DNA of 64,000 bases from RH-AL1 sp050013235 (GTDB taxonomy: Bacteria > Pseudomonadota > Alphaproteobacteria > Rhizobiales > Beijerinckiaceae): positions 1 through 64,000 of the forward strand of contig JBEKFQ010000014.1 of NCBI GenBank assembly GCA_050013235.1, written 5' to 3'. A program made the position numbers and the translations under genes. Under the pieces are notes generated by a model. The model was not told the DNA's origin. It worked only from the letters and a program-made list of their open reading frames with translations, and ran no database searches. Positions 26,412-34,064 of this stretch are shown in pieces (the stretch's first letter is position 1; each line of letters begins with the position of its first letter).

Positions 26412-26906
26412 ATGGCCGCGCGCCTCACCACTTCCGAGAGCGACGATCTCGTCGAGACGCACGAGATCAATGTGACGCCGTTCATCGACGTCATTCTCGT
26501 GCTTCTCATCATTTTCATGGTCGCCGCGCCGCTCTCGACGGTCGATGTCAATGTGGATCTGCCGGCCTCGACCGCGCAGCCCGTGCCCAGGCCGGACAAG
26601 CCGCTATTTCTGACGGTGAAACCCGATAATTCGCTGGCGCTCGGCAACGATGCCGTGCCCCGCGAGGCGCTTGGCGCCGCGCTCGACCGCGCGACCGATG
26701 GCGACCGGGAGAAGCGCATTTTCGTGCGCGCCGACAAAACGGTCAATTACGGCGACCTGATGGAGGTGATGAACCTTCTGCGCGGCAACGGCTATCTCAA
26801 GATCGGCCTCGTCGGCCTGGATGCCGGTAGCGCCACGCCAGCCGCGCAGCCACAGGCACCCGCCCCCGCGCAGGCCCCAACTTCAACGGGAGCGGCGAAG
26901 CCGTGA
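26412..26906 (+). CDS. exbD: TonB-system energiser ExbD
   Basis: 164 residues. One N-terminal membrane helix follows the conserved HEINVTPFIDVILVLLIIFM (about residues 16-35) with the functional Asp, then a periplasmic ExbD/TolR domain ending about residue 140 and an Ala/Pro-rich tail. It works with ExbB to energise TonB with the proton motive force. Its stop overlaps the tonB start (GTGA), so the three genes form one operon. Confidence 0.95.
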   Translation: MAARLTTSESDDLVETHEINVTPFIDVILVLLIIFMVAAPLSTVDVNVDLPASTAQPVPRPDKPLFLTVKPDNSLALGNDAVPREALGAALDRATDGDREKRIFVRADKTVNYGDLMEVMNLLRGNGYLKIGLVGLDAGSATPAAQPQAPAPAQAPTSTGAAKP

Positions 26907-27763
26907 CCATGGCGGCGCAATCGTTTTATCGCGAACCGCCCCGGCGCGATCTCCCGCGCTGGCTTATCGCGGCTGTGGCCGTTCTCGCCGTGCATGCTGG
27001 CCTTGGTTATCTCTGGTTCTCGCGGCAACCGCCGGAGCCGCAAGGCGTCAGCGTCGATGCCGTTTTGCTCGATCTGCCGCCACCCGAGCAAGCGCCCGCC
27101 CCCGCGCCAACACCACCTCAAGAAGCCCAGCCCGAGGCCGCGCCGCCGCCGCCCGAGGTGAAGCCACCGGAACCGGTGCCGCCGCCCCCGCCACCGGAGC
27201 TGACGCAGCCGGAGCCCCCGCCGCCGCCGCCGCCGCCGGTCCAACAGGAGATCGTGCCCGAGCCCCCCGTGCTGCCGAAGCCCGAGGCCGTGATCGAGCT
27301 GCCAAAGCCCCCGCCGGCGGTGGATCTCGCGCGGCAAGAGGAGGCGCGCCGCCGCGCCGAGGACAAGAAACGCGAGGCCGAACATCGCGCCAAGGTCTTG
27401 GCCGATCAGGCCCGCAAGGAACAGCTGAAGCGCGAGGCCTCCACCAGGGCCGCAGCGGCGGCGCAAGCCAATGCCGCGAAAAGCGCGGCCAGCGCCGCCT
27501 CGATGGGCGATTGGCGCTCGGAGGTCGTCGCCCGGATCAATGGCGCCAAACAATCGCTTCCCGGCGGCGGCAGCGGCGTCGCGGTGATCGGTTTCACCGT
27601 CGATCGCGGCGGCCGTATCGGCGGCGTCCACGTGGTGCGTGGATCCGGCCAACCCAACCTCGATCAAGAAGCCGCCGCCACCGTCCGCCGCGCCGGCTCC
27701 GTCCCACCGCCGCCCAGCGGCGCCTCCGTGCCGCTGACCGTGCCGATCCGGTTTAGTTCTTAG
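26903..27763 (+). CDS. tonB: TonB protein
   Basis: 286 residues. Membrane anchor at about 19-40 (WLIAAVAVLAVHAGLGYLWF), then a long periplasmic spacer of Pro-rich repeats (PPEPVPPPPPPELTQPEPPP) and a charged Lys/Glu/Arg helix (about 150-190), ending in the compact TonB C-terminal domain (GDWRSEVVARINGAKQSLPG to PLTVPIRFSS). It transmits energy to outer-membrane receptors for siderophores, cobalamin and similar ligands; no receptor gene is in the window. Start is the GTG overlapping exbD; an ATG two codons later is possible. Confidence 0.94.
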   Translation: MTMAAQSFYREPPRRDLPRWLIAAVAVLAVHAGLGYLWFSRQPPEPQGVSVDAVLLDLPPPEQAPAPAPTPPQEAQPEAAPPPPEVKPPEPVPPPPPPELTQPEPPPPPPPPVQQEIVPEPPVLPKPEAVIELPKPPPAVDLARQEEARRRAEDKKREAEHRAKVLADQARKEQLKREASTRAAAAAQANAAKSAASAASMGDWRSEVVARINGAKQSLPGGGSGVAVIGFTVDRGGRIGGVHVVRGSGQPNLDQEAAATVRRAGSVPPPPSGASVPLTVPIRFSS

Positions 27764-27798
27764 TTCTCCTGAGTCACGAACTCTTCCAACGCCCGCGC

Positions 27799-27953
27799 CG
27801 TCATTCCGGGTCGCCGAAGGCGAGCCCGGAACCCAGGAAAACGTGGATGCCGGAAGAAGCGGAACCGTTCAGCAGCCGTATCTTTTGCGTTCTTCGATCA
27901 GCCACGTTGTCATGGGTTCCGGTCTCTCGCCTTCGGCTCGCCCCGGAATGACA
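27799..27953. repeat. Long imperfect inverted repeat (GTCATTCCGGG family), copy 2
   Basis: Left arm GTCATTCCGGGTCGCC..CCCGGAACCCA and right arm TGGGTTCCGGTC..CCCCGGAATGAC pair over about 50 bases; ACGTGG and CCACGT blocks also pair. It matches the element at 9675-9840, including a shared GGAACSGTTCAGC centre. It lies after tonB in a convergent gap with two other repeat types. Confidence 0.78.
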
Positions 27954-27992
27954 GCCCAGCCCTGAAAAGAGAACTTACGCAGAAGAATAAGA

Positions 27993-28036
27993 GCATGTCC
28001 CGAAAAAGCTGCGGACTTTTTCGATTGAGGACATGC
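27993..28036. repeat. GCATGTCC palindromic repeat, copy 4
   Basis: GCATGTCC and GGACATGC outer arms with CGAAAAAG and CTTTTTCG inner arms. Nearly identical to 21131-21178 and related to 12432-12476 and 12512-12550. Confidence 0.75.
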
Positions 28037-28068
28037 CCTAACTCCCGATAAAAAGATCGAGTTCCTGT

Positions 28069-28092
28069 CGCTTTGGTGGGTCCACCAAAGCG
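28069..28092. terminator. CGCTTTGGTGG palindrome between convergent tonB and MFS genes
   Basis: CGCTTTGGTGG-GT-CCACCAAAGCG, 11-base perfect arms, followed by GAACGCGCTCT. The same palindrome sits between the convergent genes at 32811 and 32879. Position suggests a bidirectional terminator; the absence of a T-run makes this an inference. Confidence 0.5.
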
Positions 28093-28112
28093 GAACGCGC
28101 TCTAAACGCTGC

Positions 28113-29339
28113 CTACTCGTCTCTCCGCTCCAGCCTCGGCAAAAACCACGCGAGCAGCCCGATCGCGGGCAAGAACGCCGTTAGTTCGTAAACCGTCGTG
28201 ATGCTCGTGCGATCCGCGAGATCGCCGAGCAGAGCCGCGCCCAAGCCGCCCATGCCGAAGGCAAATCCGAAGAACAAGCCGGTCACGGTGCCGATGCGGC
28301 CCGGCACCATTTCCTGCGCGAACACGATGATCGCGGGAAAGGCCGAGGAGAGGATCAGCCCGATCAAGACCGCGAAGAGCCCCGTCAGCGGCAAGTTCAG
28401 ATAGGGCATGGCGAGGGTGAATGGCAGCACGCCTAAAATCGAACCCCATATCACCGCGCGGCGGCCAAACCGGTCGCCGAGCGGTCCGCCGAAAAACGTG
28501 CCCACCGCCGTCGCGGCCAAAAAGGCAAACAGGAAGAATTGCGCGGTCTGCACGCCGACGCCGAACTTCGTAATGAGATAGAACGTAAAATAGCTCGACA
28601 GGCTCGCCATATAGACGAATTTCGAGAAGACCAGCAGCAGCAGGATCGCGATCGTGAAAATCATCGCGCGCCGCGTCAGCGGCGTATGGGTCACGGACCT
28701 GCCACGCGGTTTGCCTCGCGAGAGCGCGAGATGCCCATGGTACCAATGACCAATCGCGCTCAGCACGATAATGCCGGCGAAGGCCAGGATGGCGAACCAT
28801 GCGATCGCGTGCTGGCCTTGCGGCGCGACGATGAAGGCCGCGAGCAACGGCCCGAGAGCCGACCCCGAATTGCCGCCGACCTGAAACAGGGATTGCGCGA
28901 AACCGTGGCGGCCGCCCGACGCGGCCCTGGCGATGCGCGAGGCTTCGGGATGAAACACCGAGGATCCGATGCCGATCAACGACGCCGACGCGAGAAGGAC
29001 GGCGAAATTCGGCGCCCGCGACAGCAAGACCAACCCGCAAAGCGAAAAGGCCATGCCAACCGCCAGGGAATAGGGGCGCGGCGTCCTGTCCGTCACGAAG
29101 CCAACCACCGGCTGCAAGAACGAGGCGGTGAGTTGGAAGGCCAGCGTGATGAGACCGATCTGGCTGAAATCCAGCGCGAAGGAGGTTTTCAAAATCGGAT
29201 AGACCGCGGGCACCAAGGACTGCACGGTGTCGTTGATCATATGCGAGAGGCTGAGGGAGACCAGGACGGCGAGGACCGTCTTGTCATCCAGATGTGCGGC
29301 TGAAGTGGCGGGTCCAGACGTCTCGGCGCGCGCGTCCAT
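28113..29339 (-). CDS. fsr: MFS exporter, fosmidomycin-resistance (Fsr) type
   Basis: 408 residues, 12 hydrophobic segments. The N-terminal pattern SLSLSHMINDTVQSLVPAVY (about 29-48) and PILKTSFALDFSQIGLITLA are typical of the fosmidomycin-resistance MFS group, as are SSVFHPEASRIARAASGGRH and the LGDRFGRRAVIWGS loop. It probably exports small toxic or signalling compounds; the natural substrate is unknown. The ATG at 29339 has GGAG six bases upstream; the frame stays open seven codons further to a TTG. Single gene, convergent with tonB. Confidence 0.9.
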   Translation of the reverse strand: MDARAETSGPATSAAHLDDKTVLAVLVSLSLSHMINDTVQSLVPAVYPILKTSFALDFSQIGLITLAFQLTASFLQPVVGFVTDRTPRPYSLAVGMAFSLCGLVLLSRAPNFAVLLASASLIGIGSSVFHPEASRIARAASGGRHGFAQSLFQVGGNSGSALGPLLAAFIVAPQGQHAIAWFAILAFAGIIVLSAIGHWYHGHLALSRGKPRGRSVTHTPLTRRAMIFTIAILLLLVFSKFVYMASLSSYFTFYLITKFGVGVQTAQFFLFAFLAATAVGTFFGGPLGDRFGRRAVIWGSILGVLPFTLAMPYLNLPLTGLFAVLIGLILSSAFPAIIVFAQEMVPGRIGTVTGLFFGFAFGMGGLGAALLGDLADRTSITTVYELTAFLPAIGLLAWFLPRLERRDE

Positions 29340-29482
29340 GTCGTTCTCCAGGAGAGCCAAACCTCCGCCTCCGCGAAGCGCTCTCGTGCTGAAAGGTTAG
29401 CTTTTGCCGGCCGACGGTTCCGGCGAATAGGCCCGGACCGGATGACAGCGGTCTCATTGCGTCAACTAATCGCGGGCAATCC

Positions 29483-29563
29483 ATCAAAAGGCAAGAGCTT
29501 GCGATCAAAAGGCGAGGGCTTGGTCATCAAAACGCAAGGGCTTGGTCGTCAAAAACGGCCTGG
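29483..29563 (+). repeat. Tandem repeat, 21-22 base unit, about 3.7 copies
   Basis: Units ATCAAAAGGCAAGAGCTTGC(G), ATCAAAAGGCGAGGGCTTGG(TC), ATCAAAACGCAAGGGCTTGG(TC), then a partial GTCAAAAACGGCCTGG. It lies between the MFS gene and tRNA-His. Units are directly adjacent with no spacers, so this is not a CRISPR array. Function unknown. Confidence 0.75.
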
Positions 29564-29586
29564 CAATCACAAAGCCGCCGGCTCCA

Positions 29587-29614
29587 CGGATCGATTCATG
29601 TTTCGAATGATCCG
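29587..29614 (-). terminator. Hairpin just after tRNA-His
   Basis: CGGATC-ATTC..GAAT-GATCCG style stem with one bulged base, starting 3 bases past the encoded CCA end on the minus strand. No T-run follows. It may act as tRNA terminator or processing hairpin. Confidence 0.4.
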
Positions 29615-29617
29615 TTG

Positions 29618-29694
29618 TGGTACCACCACCCCGGCTCGAACGGGGGACCTCTAGATCCACAATCTAGCGCTCTAACCAACTGAGCTATGGCGGC
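29618..29694 (-). tRNA. tRNA-His (GTG anticodon)
   Basis: 77 nt with encoded CCA. Read on the minus strand: acceptor GCCGCCA pairs with TGGTGGT, D arm GCTC/GAGC, anticodon stem CTAGA/TCTAG around loop TTGTGGA (anticodon GTG), T stem CCCCG/CGGGG with TTCGAGC. The discriminator is A73 and the base before G1 is T, so the usual bacterial G-1:C73 pair is absent. This variant is known in a large alphaproteobacterial clade with a matching histidyl-tRNA synthetase. Confidence 0.95.
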
Positions 29695-30000
29695 ACACTC
29701 GCGCTCTAACCAAGAGAGCAAAACCGGCACGAACCTAGGGGGATCGTCTGTCGAATGCAAGAGCCGGACAACCAGCCCCTTGCACCAAAACCGCGACCCA
29801 CCAAATTTATGCTGCGGGCCCTGTGGTTAGTACGGCTTGCTCCTCAAAGCAAGGACTCTCGAACCTCTTCGTCGGCCCCGTATCCCCAAGCGCGCTAAAT
29901 TAAGGTTAATTCCAACGCGATACGCAGAATCGCGGGGGAATACGTGGACGGGCGGGCCAAGCCCCGTTAGGACTTTTTTAAGGTTTTCCAGACGGCGAAT
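29695..30000. other. Intergenic region between tRNA-His and the histidine kinase gene
   Basis: 306 bases with no gene. It holds the tRNA promoter on the minus strand, an AT-rich TTAAGGTTAATT patch near 29898, and a CtrA-like site at 29967-29981. Confidence 0.5.
29967..29981. promoter_or_regulatory. CtrA-like site upstream of the histidine kinase gene
   Basis: TTAG-GACTTTT-TTAA on the plus strand; the complement reads TTAA-N7-CTAAC, one base from the CtrA consensus TTAA-N7-TTAAC. It lies 20 bases before the ATG at 30001, where CtrA could regulate or repress the gene. Confidence 0.4.
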
Positions 30001-32811
30001 ATGGTGCCCACGCGGAAAAAGAACATGTCTGAGGAAAATACGATTTTCATGGACGAGACTTGGTCTGACCCCGGCATCACCTCCCAGGATTTGCAAGAGT
30101 TTGTGCAGGCCTTGGCCCTGAGCGAGCATCAGAATGCGCCGCTCATCGCCGTGGCAAGCGACGACGCTGGCAAGCCGCGTCTCGTCGCCGCCAGCCGGGC
30201 CCTCTTCAGTCTTTTCGATGTCGAGGATCCCAGCGGTCTGTCCGCCCGCTTGCTCACCGGCGGCGATCCCGGCGGCAAACGACTCGCCGTCTTGTTTCAA
30301 ATGCTCCCGCTCGAGGGCGCGCCTCGTGTCGAACGCCTGCGGTTCTTGATTGGTCCCAGCAGCGAAATCATCACCTTTCTATGCCGCCGCCTGGCCGTCC
30401 GCGGCCGCCATGTCTTGATCGCGGCAGCGCTTGGCCTGCGCCCCGGCTTGATTCCATCGCCCGCGGCCAAGATCGGCCAACCGGAGGAAGACAAGCCGGT
30501 CGCGGCCCCAATGCCGCCCTCCGCGGACGAATCGCAAGGCAACGCGGCCGGGGGCGGTCTTGCGCCGCGACCCTCCGCTTTGAGAGATGCGACCGCTGTC
30601 CGCGAAGAGCTCCGGCAAAAATGGCCGTCGGCCAAGACCCTCCGGTTTCTCTGGCACACCGATGCCGACGCCGTCTGCACCATGATCTCCCCGCCCTTGG
30701 CGGAGGCCGTGGGGGCTAGCGCGGCCAATCTGGTTGGCAAGAACCTCTTGGACCTCGCCCCTGGGCTCGATCCAAGCGGGGGCTTGGCCCGGCACCTCGA
30801 AGGGCGCGAAACCTGGAGCGGCCATAGGTTGCATTGGCCGGTCGCGGAGGCCACCGCCACGATTCCCGTCGTCATGGGAGCCATTCCCGCATTCAAACCG
30901 GACCAATCCTTCGACGGTTTCCGGGGATTTGGCGTGATCCATCTCGACGGCGTGACGGAAGCGCCGGCCGTGCAAACGCCAGCGGCCGCTACGCCGTTCC
31001 AATCCGCCGCTCCGGCGGAGACACTTACCCAATCCGCCGCTCCGGCGGAGAATCCGGCTGAACCGCCGGAACAGGTCAATGTGCTGCCCTTTCCGGTCGC
31101 CGCGCGCGTCCTCTCCAACGACGAGCAGACGGCTTTCCAAAAAATCGGCGAAGCCCTCCGCACCCATGAGCCCCATCCGCCCGGAGTGGTGAAGTCCGAT
31201 GCCCCGCCGGCCGCTGCCGTCCCGTCCTCGGAGGCGGACACGGATTTGGCGGTCGAAGCTGCCCCCGCGCTAGCGGCGGCCAAACCGCTGGCCGGCGCAA
31301 CCCAGGAACAGCACCTCGGCCAGAATGCCATCGCCGTCCTGGACAAGCTCAACCTCGGTCTTCTGGTCAGCCGCAATAACGTCCCGATTTTCGCCAACCG
31401 CCACTTGCTCGACATACTCGGGTTCAAGAACGAAGACGAATTGCATGATGCCGGCGGCATGACCCATTTGTTCGGCGGCTTGCCCGGCAATGCCACCGGT
31501 AGCGAAGCCGTCGGCATCAGAGGCAGCGACGGAACCGTCCGGGCCGCCAATGCCAGGATGCAGGCCGTCGAATGGGATGGCTTGCCCGCGACGCTGCTGA
31601 CGTTGAAAGAGATCGCCAACCCCGGACGGGCCGAACGCGAGGCCGAGACACGGCGCCATCAAGAAAGCGAATTACGCGAATTGCGCGCGATCTTGGAAAC
31701 CGCGACCGATGGCGTCGCGGTTCTCGATGCCGATGGGAATGTCGTCTCGTTGAACCGCTCCGGCGAGGCTCTCTTCGGCTGCGACCGGGCGGAAGTGATC
31801 GGCGAGCCTTTCCTGGCCCTTTTCGCGCCCCATAATCAGAGCCTCGCGGCGGATTATTTCGAAGGCTTGAAGTCCAGCGCGACAAAGAGCCTCCTGAACG
31901 ACGGACGTGAAATCCTCGTCAAGGCGCATCGCGGCGGCACGATCCCCGTCTTCATGACGCTCGGAAAGCTCGGCCCTTCGGACTTGGAACCCCCGGGCAA
32001 CCAAACGCAGGACGAAACCCGGTACTGCGCCCTCTTCCGCGACCTCACGCATTGGAAAAAAGTCGAGCAGGAGCTCGACCACGCCCGGCAAGACGCGGAG
32101 CGGACCAGCGCCCTCAAGTCGGATTTCCTAGCCAAGGTCAGCCACGAGGTCCGCACCCCGCTCAATGCGATCATCGGCTTCGCGGAAGTCATCATGGAAG
32201 AGCGGTTCGGCCCGGTCGGAAACGCGCGCTATAAGGATTATTTGAAGGACATCCATACGTCCGGCACGCATGTGATGAGCCTCATCAACGATCTGCTCGA
32301 TCTCTCCAAGATCGAGGCCGGCAAGATGGAGCTGAACGCAACCCCGATCGACGCGAATAAGATCATCACGGAATGCACCGGCATCATGCAGCCGCAGGCG
32401 AGCCAAGAGCGCGTGATCATGCGGCTCTCGCTGGCCCCGCATCTCCCGCGCATCAAAGCCGACGAGCGCTCCTTGCGCCAAATCGTCCTTAATTTGCTGT
32501 CGAACGCCGTCAAGTTCAACGAACCCGGCGGGCAAGTCATCATCGCCACAGCCTTGACCGATGCCGGCCATGTGGTGATCCGCATCCGGGATACGGGCCC
32601 CGGCATGTCGGACAAGGATATCGAGACCGCGCTCGAACCCTTCCGCCAACTCGCGACCTCGCGCCCGATGACGACCGGGACCGGCTTGGGCCTGCCCCTC
32701 ACCAAAGCGCTTGTCGAAGCCAACCATGCCTCGTTCACGCTGCGCAGCAAGCTGGAGCAAGGCACGCTGGCCGAGGTCGCCTTCCCGCCGGCGCTGGTTC
32801 TCGCGGACTAA
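30001..32811 (+). CDS. pdhS: PAS-domain sensor histidine kinase, PdhS/DivJ/PleC-like
   Basis: 936 residues with no clear membrane segment, so probably cytoplasmic. A long Ala/Pro-rich N-terminal half contains PAS-like stretches (about 205-310 and 435-530). A typical PAS follows (ILETATDGVAVLDADGNVVS, about 560-690), then a HisKA domain with the phospho-acceptor H715 in SHEVRTPLNAIIGFAEVI, and a HATPase domain (NLLSNAVKFNEPGG, DTGPGMSDKD, TGTGLGLPLT). The HisKA sequence, with EERFGPVGNARYKDYLKDIH, is that of DivJ/PleC/PdhS kinases acting on DivK in Rhizobiales polarity and cell-cycle control; assignment to PdhS is by architecture. The start may be the ATG at 30025. A duplicated TCCGCCGCTCCGGCGGAGA segment near 31005 and 31035 makes an AAPAE repeat. 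Confidence 0.85.
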   Translation: MVPTRKKNMSEENTIFMDETWSDPGITSQDLQEFVQALALSEHQNAPLIAVASDDAGKPRLVAASRALFSLFDVEDPSGLSARLLTGGDPGGKRLAVLFQMLPLEGAPRVERLRFLIGPSSEIITFLCRRLAVRGRHVLIAAALGLRPGLIPSPAAKIGQPEEDKPVAAPMPPSADESQGNAAGGGLAPRPSALRDATAVREELRQKWPSAKTLRFLWHTDADAVCTMISPPLAEAVGASAANLVGKNLLDLAPGLDPSGGLARHLEGRETWSGHRLHWPVAEATATIPVVMGAIPAFKPDQSFDGFRGFGVIHLDGVTEAPAVQTPAAATPFQSAAPAETLTQSAAPAENPAEPPEQVNVLPFPVAARVLSNDEQTAFQKIGEALRTHEPHPPGVVKSDAPPAAAVPSSEADTDLAVEAAPALAAAKPLAGATQEQHLGQNAIAVLDKLNLGLLVSRNNVPIFANRHLLDILGFKNEDELHDAGGMTHLFGGLPGNATGSEAVGIRGSDGTVRAANARMQAVEWDGLPATLLTLKEIANPGRAEREAETRRHQESELRELRAILETATDGVAVLDADGNVVSLNRSGEALFGCDRAEVIGEPFLALFAPHNQSLAADYFEGLKSSATKSLLNDGREILVKAHRGGTIPVFMTLGKLGPSDLEPPGNQTQDETRYCALFRDLTHWKKVEQELDHARQDAERTSALKSDFLAKVSHEVRTPLNAIIGFAEVIMEERFGPVGNARYKDYLKDIHTSGTHVMSLINDLLDLSKIEAGKMELNATPIDANKIITECTGIMQPQASQERVIMRLSLAPHLPRIKADERSLRQIVLNLLSNAVKFNEPGGQVIIATALTDAGHVVIRIRDTGPGMSDKDIETALEPFRQLATSRPMTTGTGLGLPLTKALVEANHASFTLRSKLEQGTLAEVAFPPALVLAD

Positions 32812-32842
32812 ATTTCCGGGGCCATACATCTAGAGCGCGTCC

Positions 32843-32866
32843 CGCTTTGGTGGACTCACCAAAGCG
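32843..32866. terminator. CGCTTTGGTG palindrome between convergent kinase and EAL genes
   Basis: CGCTTTGGTG-GACT-CACCAAAGCG, 10-base arms, preceded by AGAGCGCGTCCCGC (32832-32845). Same family as 28069-28092, again between convergent genes, so a bidirectional terminator is likely. Confidence 0.55.
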
Positions 32867-32878
32867 ATAATTCGCGGA

Positions 32879-33658
32879 TCAAGCGGCCTGGTGTTTCTCC
32901 GTGGGCGCCCGCAGCAAGGCCTGCACGGCGGAGGCCGGGACCGGCGGGCTGAACAGATAGCCTTGCCCCTCCGTGAAGCCCTGCTCCACGATCTTGGCGA
33001 GGTGAGCTTGCGTCTCGATCCCCTCTGCGGTCATCCGCATGCCCAGCATCTTGCCAAGCTGCGCGACGGCGCAGACAATCGCATTCGCGCTAGGCTGATC
33101 GAGGCTTTGAATGAACGACTTGTCGATCTTGATCTTATCGAAGGGGAAAACGCGCAGATAATTCAGCGACGAATAGCCCGTTCCGAAATCGTCCATGACG
33201 ATCTTGACGCCGAGACCGCGCAGCTCGTGCAACACCGCGAGATGGGCTGATTCTTCGTGAAGCGAGACGGATTCTGTGATCTCGAGTTCCAGCCTGCCGG
33301 GCGCCAGACCCGTTTTATTGAGAATTTTGGCGACGATCTCGACGAGATTGCCGGGCCTGAACTGCGTCACGGAAACATTGACCGACACCCGGACATTCTC
33401 TGGCCAGGACAAGGCTTCCCGGCATGCGGCCCGCAACACCCATTCCCCAAGGGGGACGATAAGGCTGGTTTCCTCCGCGAGGGAGATAAAATCGACGGGC
33501 GGCACAAGCCCGAGACCGGGATGGTTCCAGCGCACCAAAGCCTCGAAGCTCGTAATCGCTTGCGTCCGCGTATCCACGAGCGGCTGGAAATAAAGTTCGA
33601 ACTCCCCCTTTTGAAGCGCCTGGCGCAAGTCCAACTCGAGGTTACGCCGCGAATTCAT
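32879..33658 (-). CDS. EAL-domain cyclic-di-GMP phosphodiesterase (C-terminal half of a disrupted GGDEF-EAL gene)
   Basis: 259 residues from the ATG at 33658. A complete EAL domain is present: FEALVRWNHPGLGLVPPVDF with the signature in EALVRW, NVSVTQF, ELEITESVSLHE, MDDFGTGYSSLNYL, FDKIKIDKSFIQSL and MTAEGIETQ. The Glu and Asp residues that bind metal and c-di-GMP are kept, so hydrolysis of c-di-GMP to pGpG is expected if it is translated. The ATG lies inside the end of the truncated GGDEF frame (stop at 33642), so translation could restart there. The frame remains open to 33718 but without a better start. Confidence 0.8.
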   Translation of the reverse strand: MNSRRNLELDLRQALQKGEFELYFQPLVDTRTQAITSFEALVRWNHPGLGLVPPVDFISLAEETSLIVPLGEWVLRAACREALSWPENVRVSVNVSVTQFRPGNLVEIVAKILNKTGLAPGRLELEITESVSLHEESAHLAVLHELRGLGVKIVMDDFGTGYSSLNYLRVFPFDKIKIDKSFIQSLDQPSANAIVCAVAQLGKMLGMRMTAEGIETQAHLAKIVEQGFTEGQGYLFSPPVPASAVQALLRAPTEKHQAA

Positions 33659-34064
33659 CGCCGCCAATCCGCGCCACAAAATCGACGTCCCGGATCGAAG
33701 CTTGAAGCCGTCCGGCAACCTTCTTGATCAAGGCATCGCCGATGGAATGCCCGAGCAGATCGTTCACGTCCTTGAAATGGTCGAGGTCGATGCACAAGAC
33801 CGCGAAGGACACGCCATCGGCCGTCAGCGCCAGCGCTTCGTTCATGCGCTCCTGGAACACATGTCTGTTGGGAAGCTCCGTCAAGATATCGTGCCGCGCC
33901 ATGTGCATGAGACGTTCACGCCCGGCATCTTTCAGCTCCGATTCCCGGTTAGCGACAATAAACCACCAGACGGTCGCGATCACGAGTAAGGAAACGAGGC
34001 TGCCCGCCGCCGCGAGGAGACGCTCGGACCGGGTTTGCAAAAGATCAAATCTTAATACGGACAT
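33642..34064 (-). pseudogene. Truncated membrane GGDEF domain (N-terminal half of a disrupted GGDEF-EAL gene)
   Basis: 140 residues: one membrane helix (AAAGSLVSLLVIATVWWFIV, about 18-37), then HMARHDILTELPNRHVF and CIDLDHFKDVNDLLGHSIGD, ending at ARIGGDEFAA and a TAA. About 80-100 residues that normally follow the GGDEF motif before an EAL domain are missing, and the EAL frame continues in another phase. This fits an internal deletion with a frame change. The remaining half domain lacks most of the structural C-terminal strand and helix pair, so cyclase activity is not expected. It could still anchor or act as a leader for the EAL product. Confidence 0.8.

Noticed and set aside
29483..29563. 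A CRISPR array
   Set aside because: The repeated units are directly adjacent without unique spacers, too few, and no cas genes are nearby.
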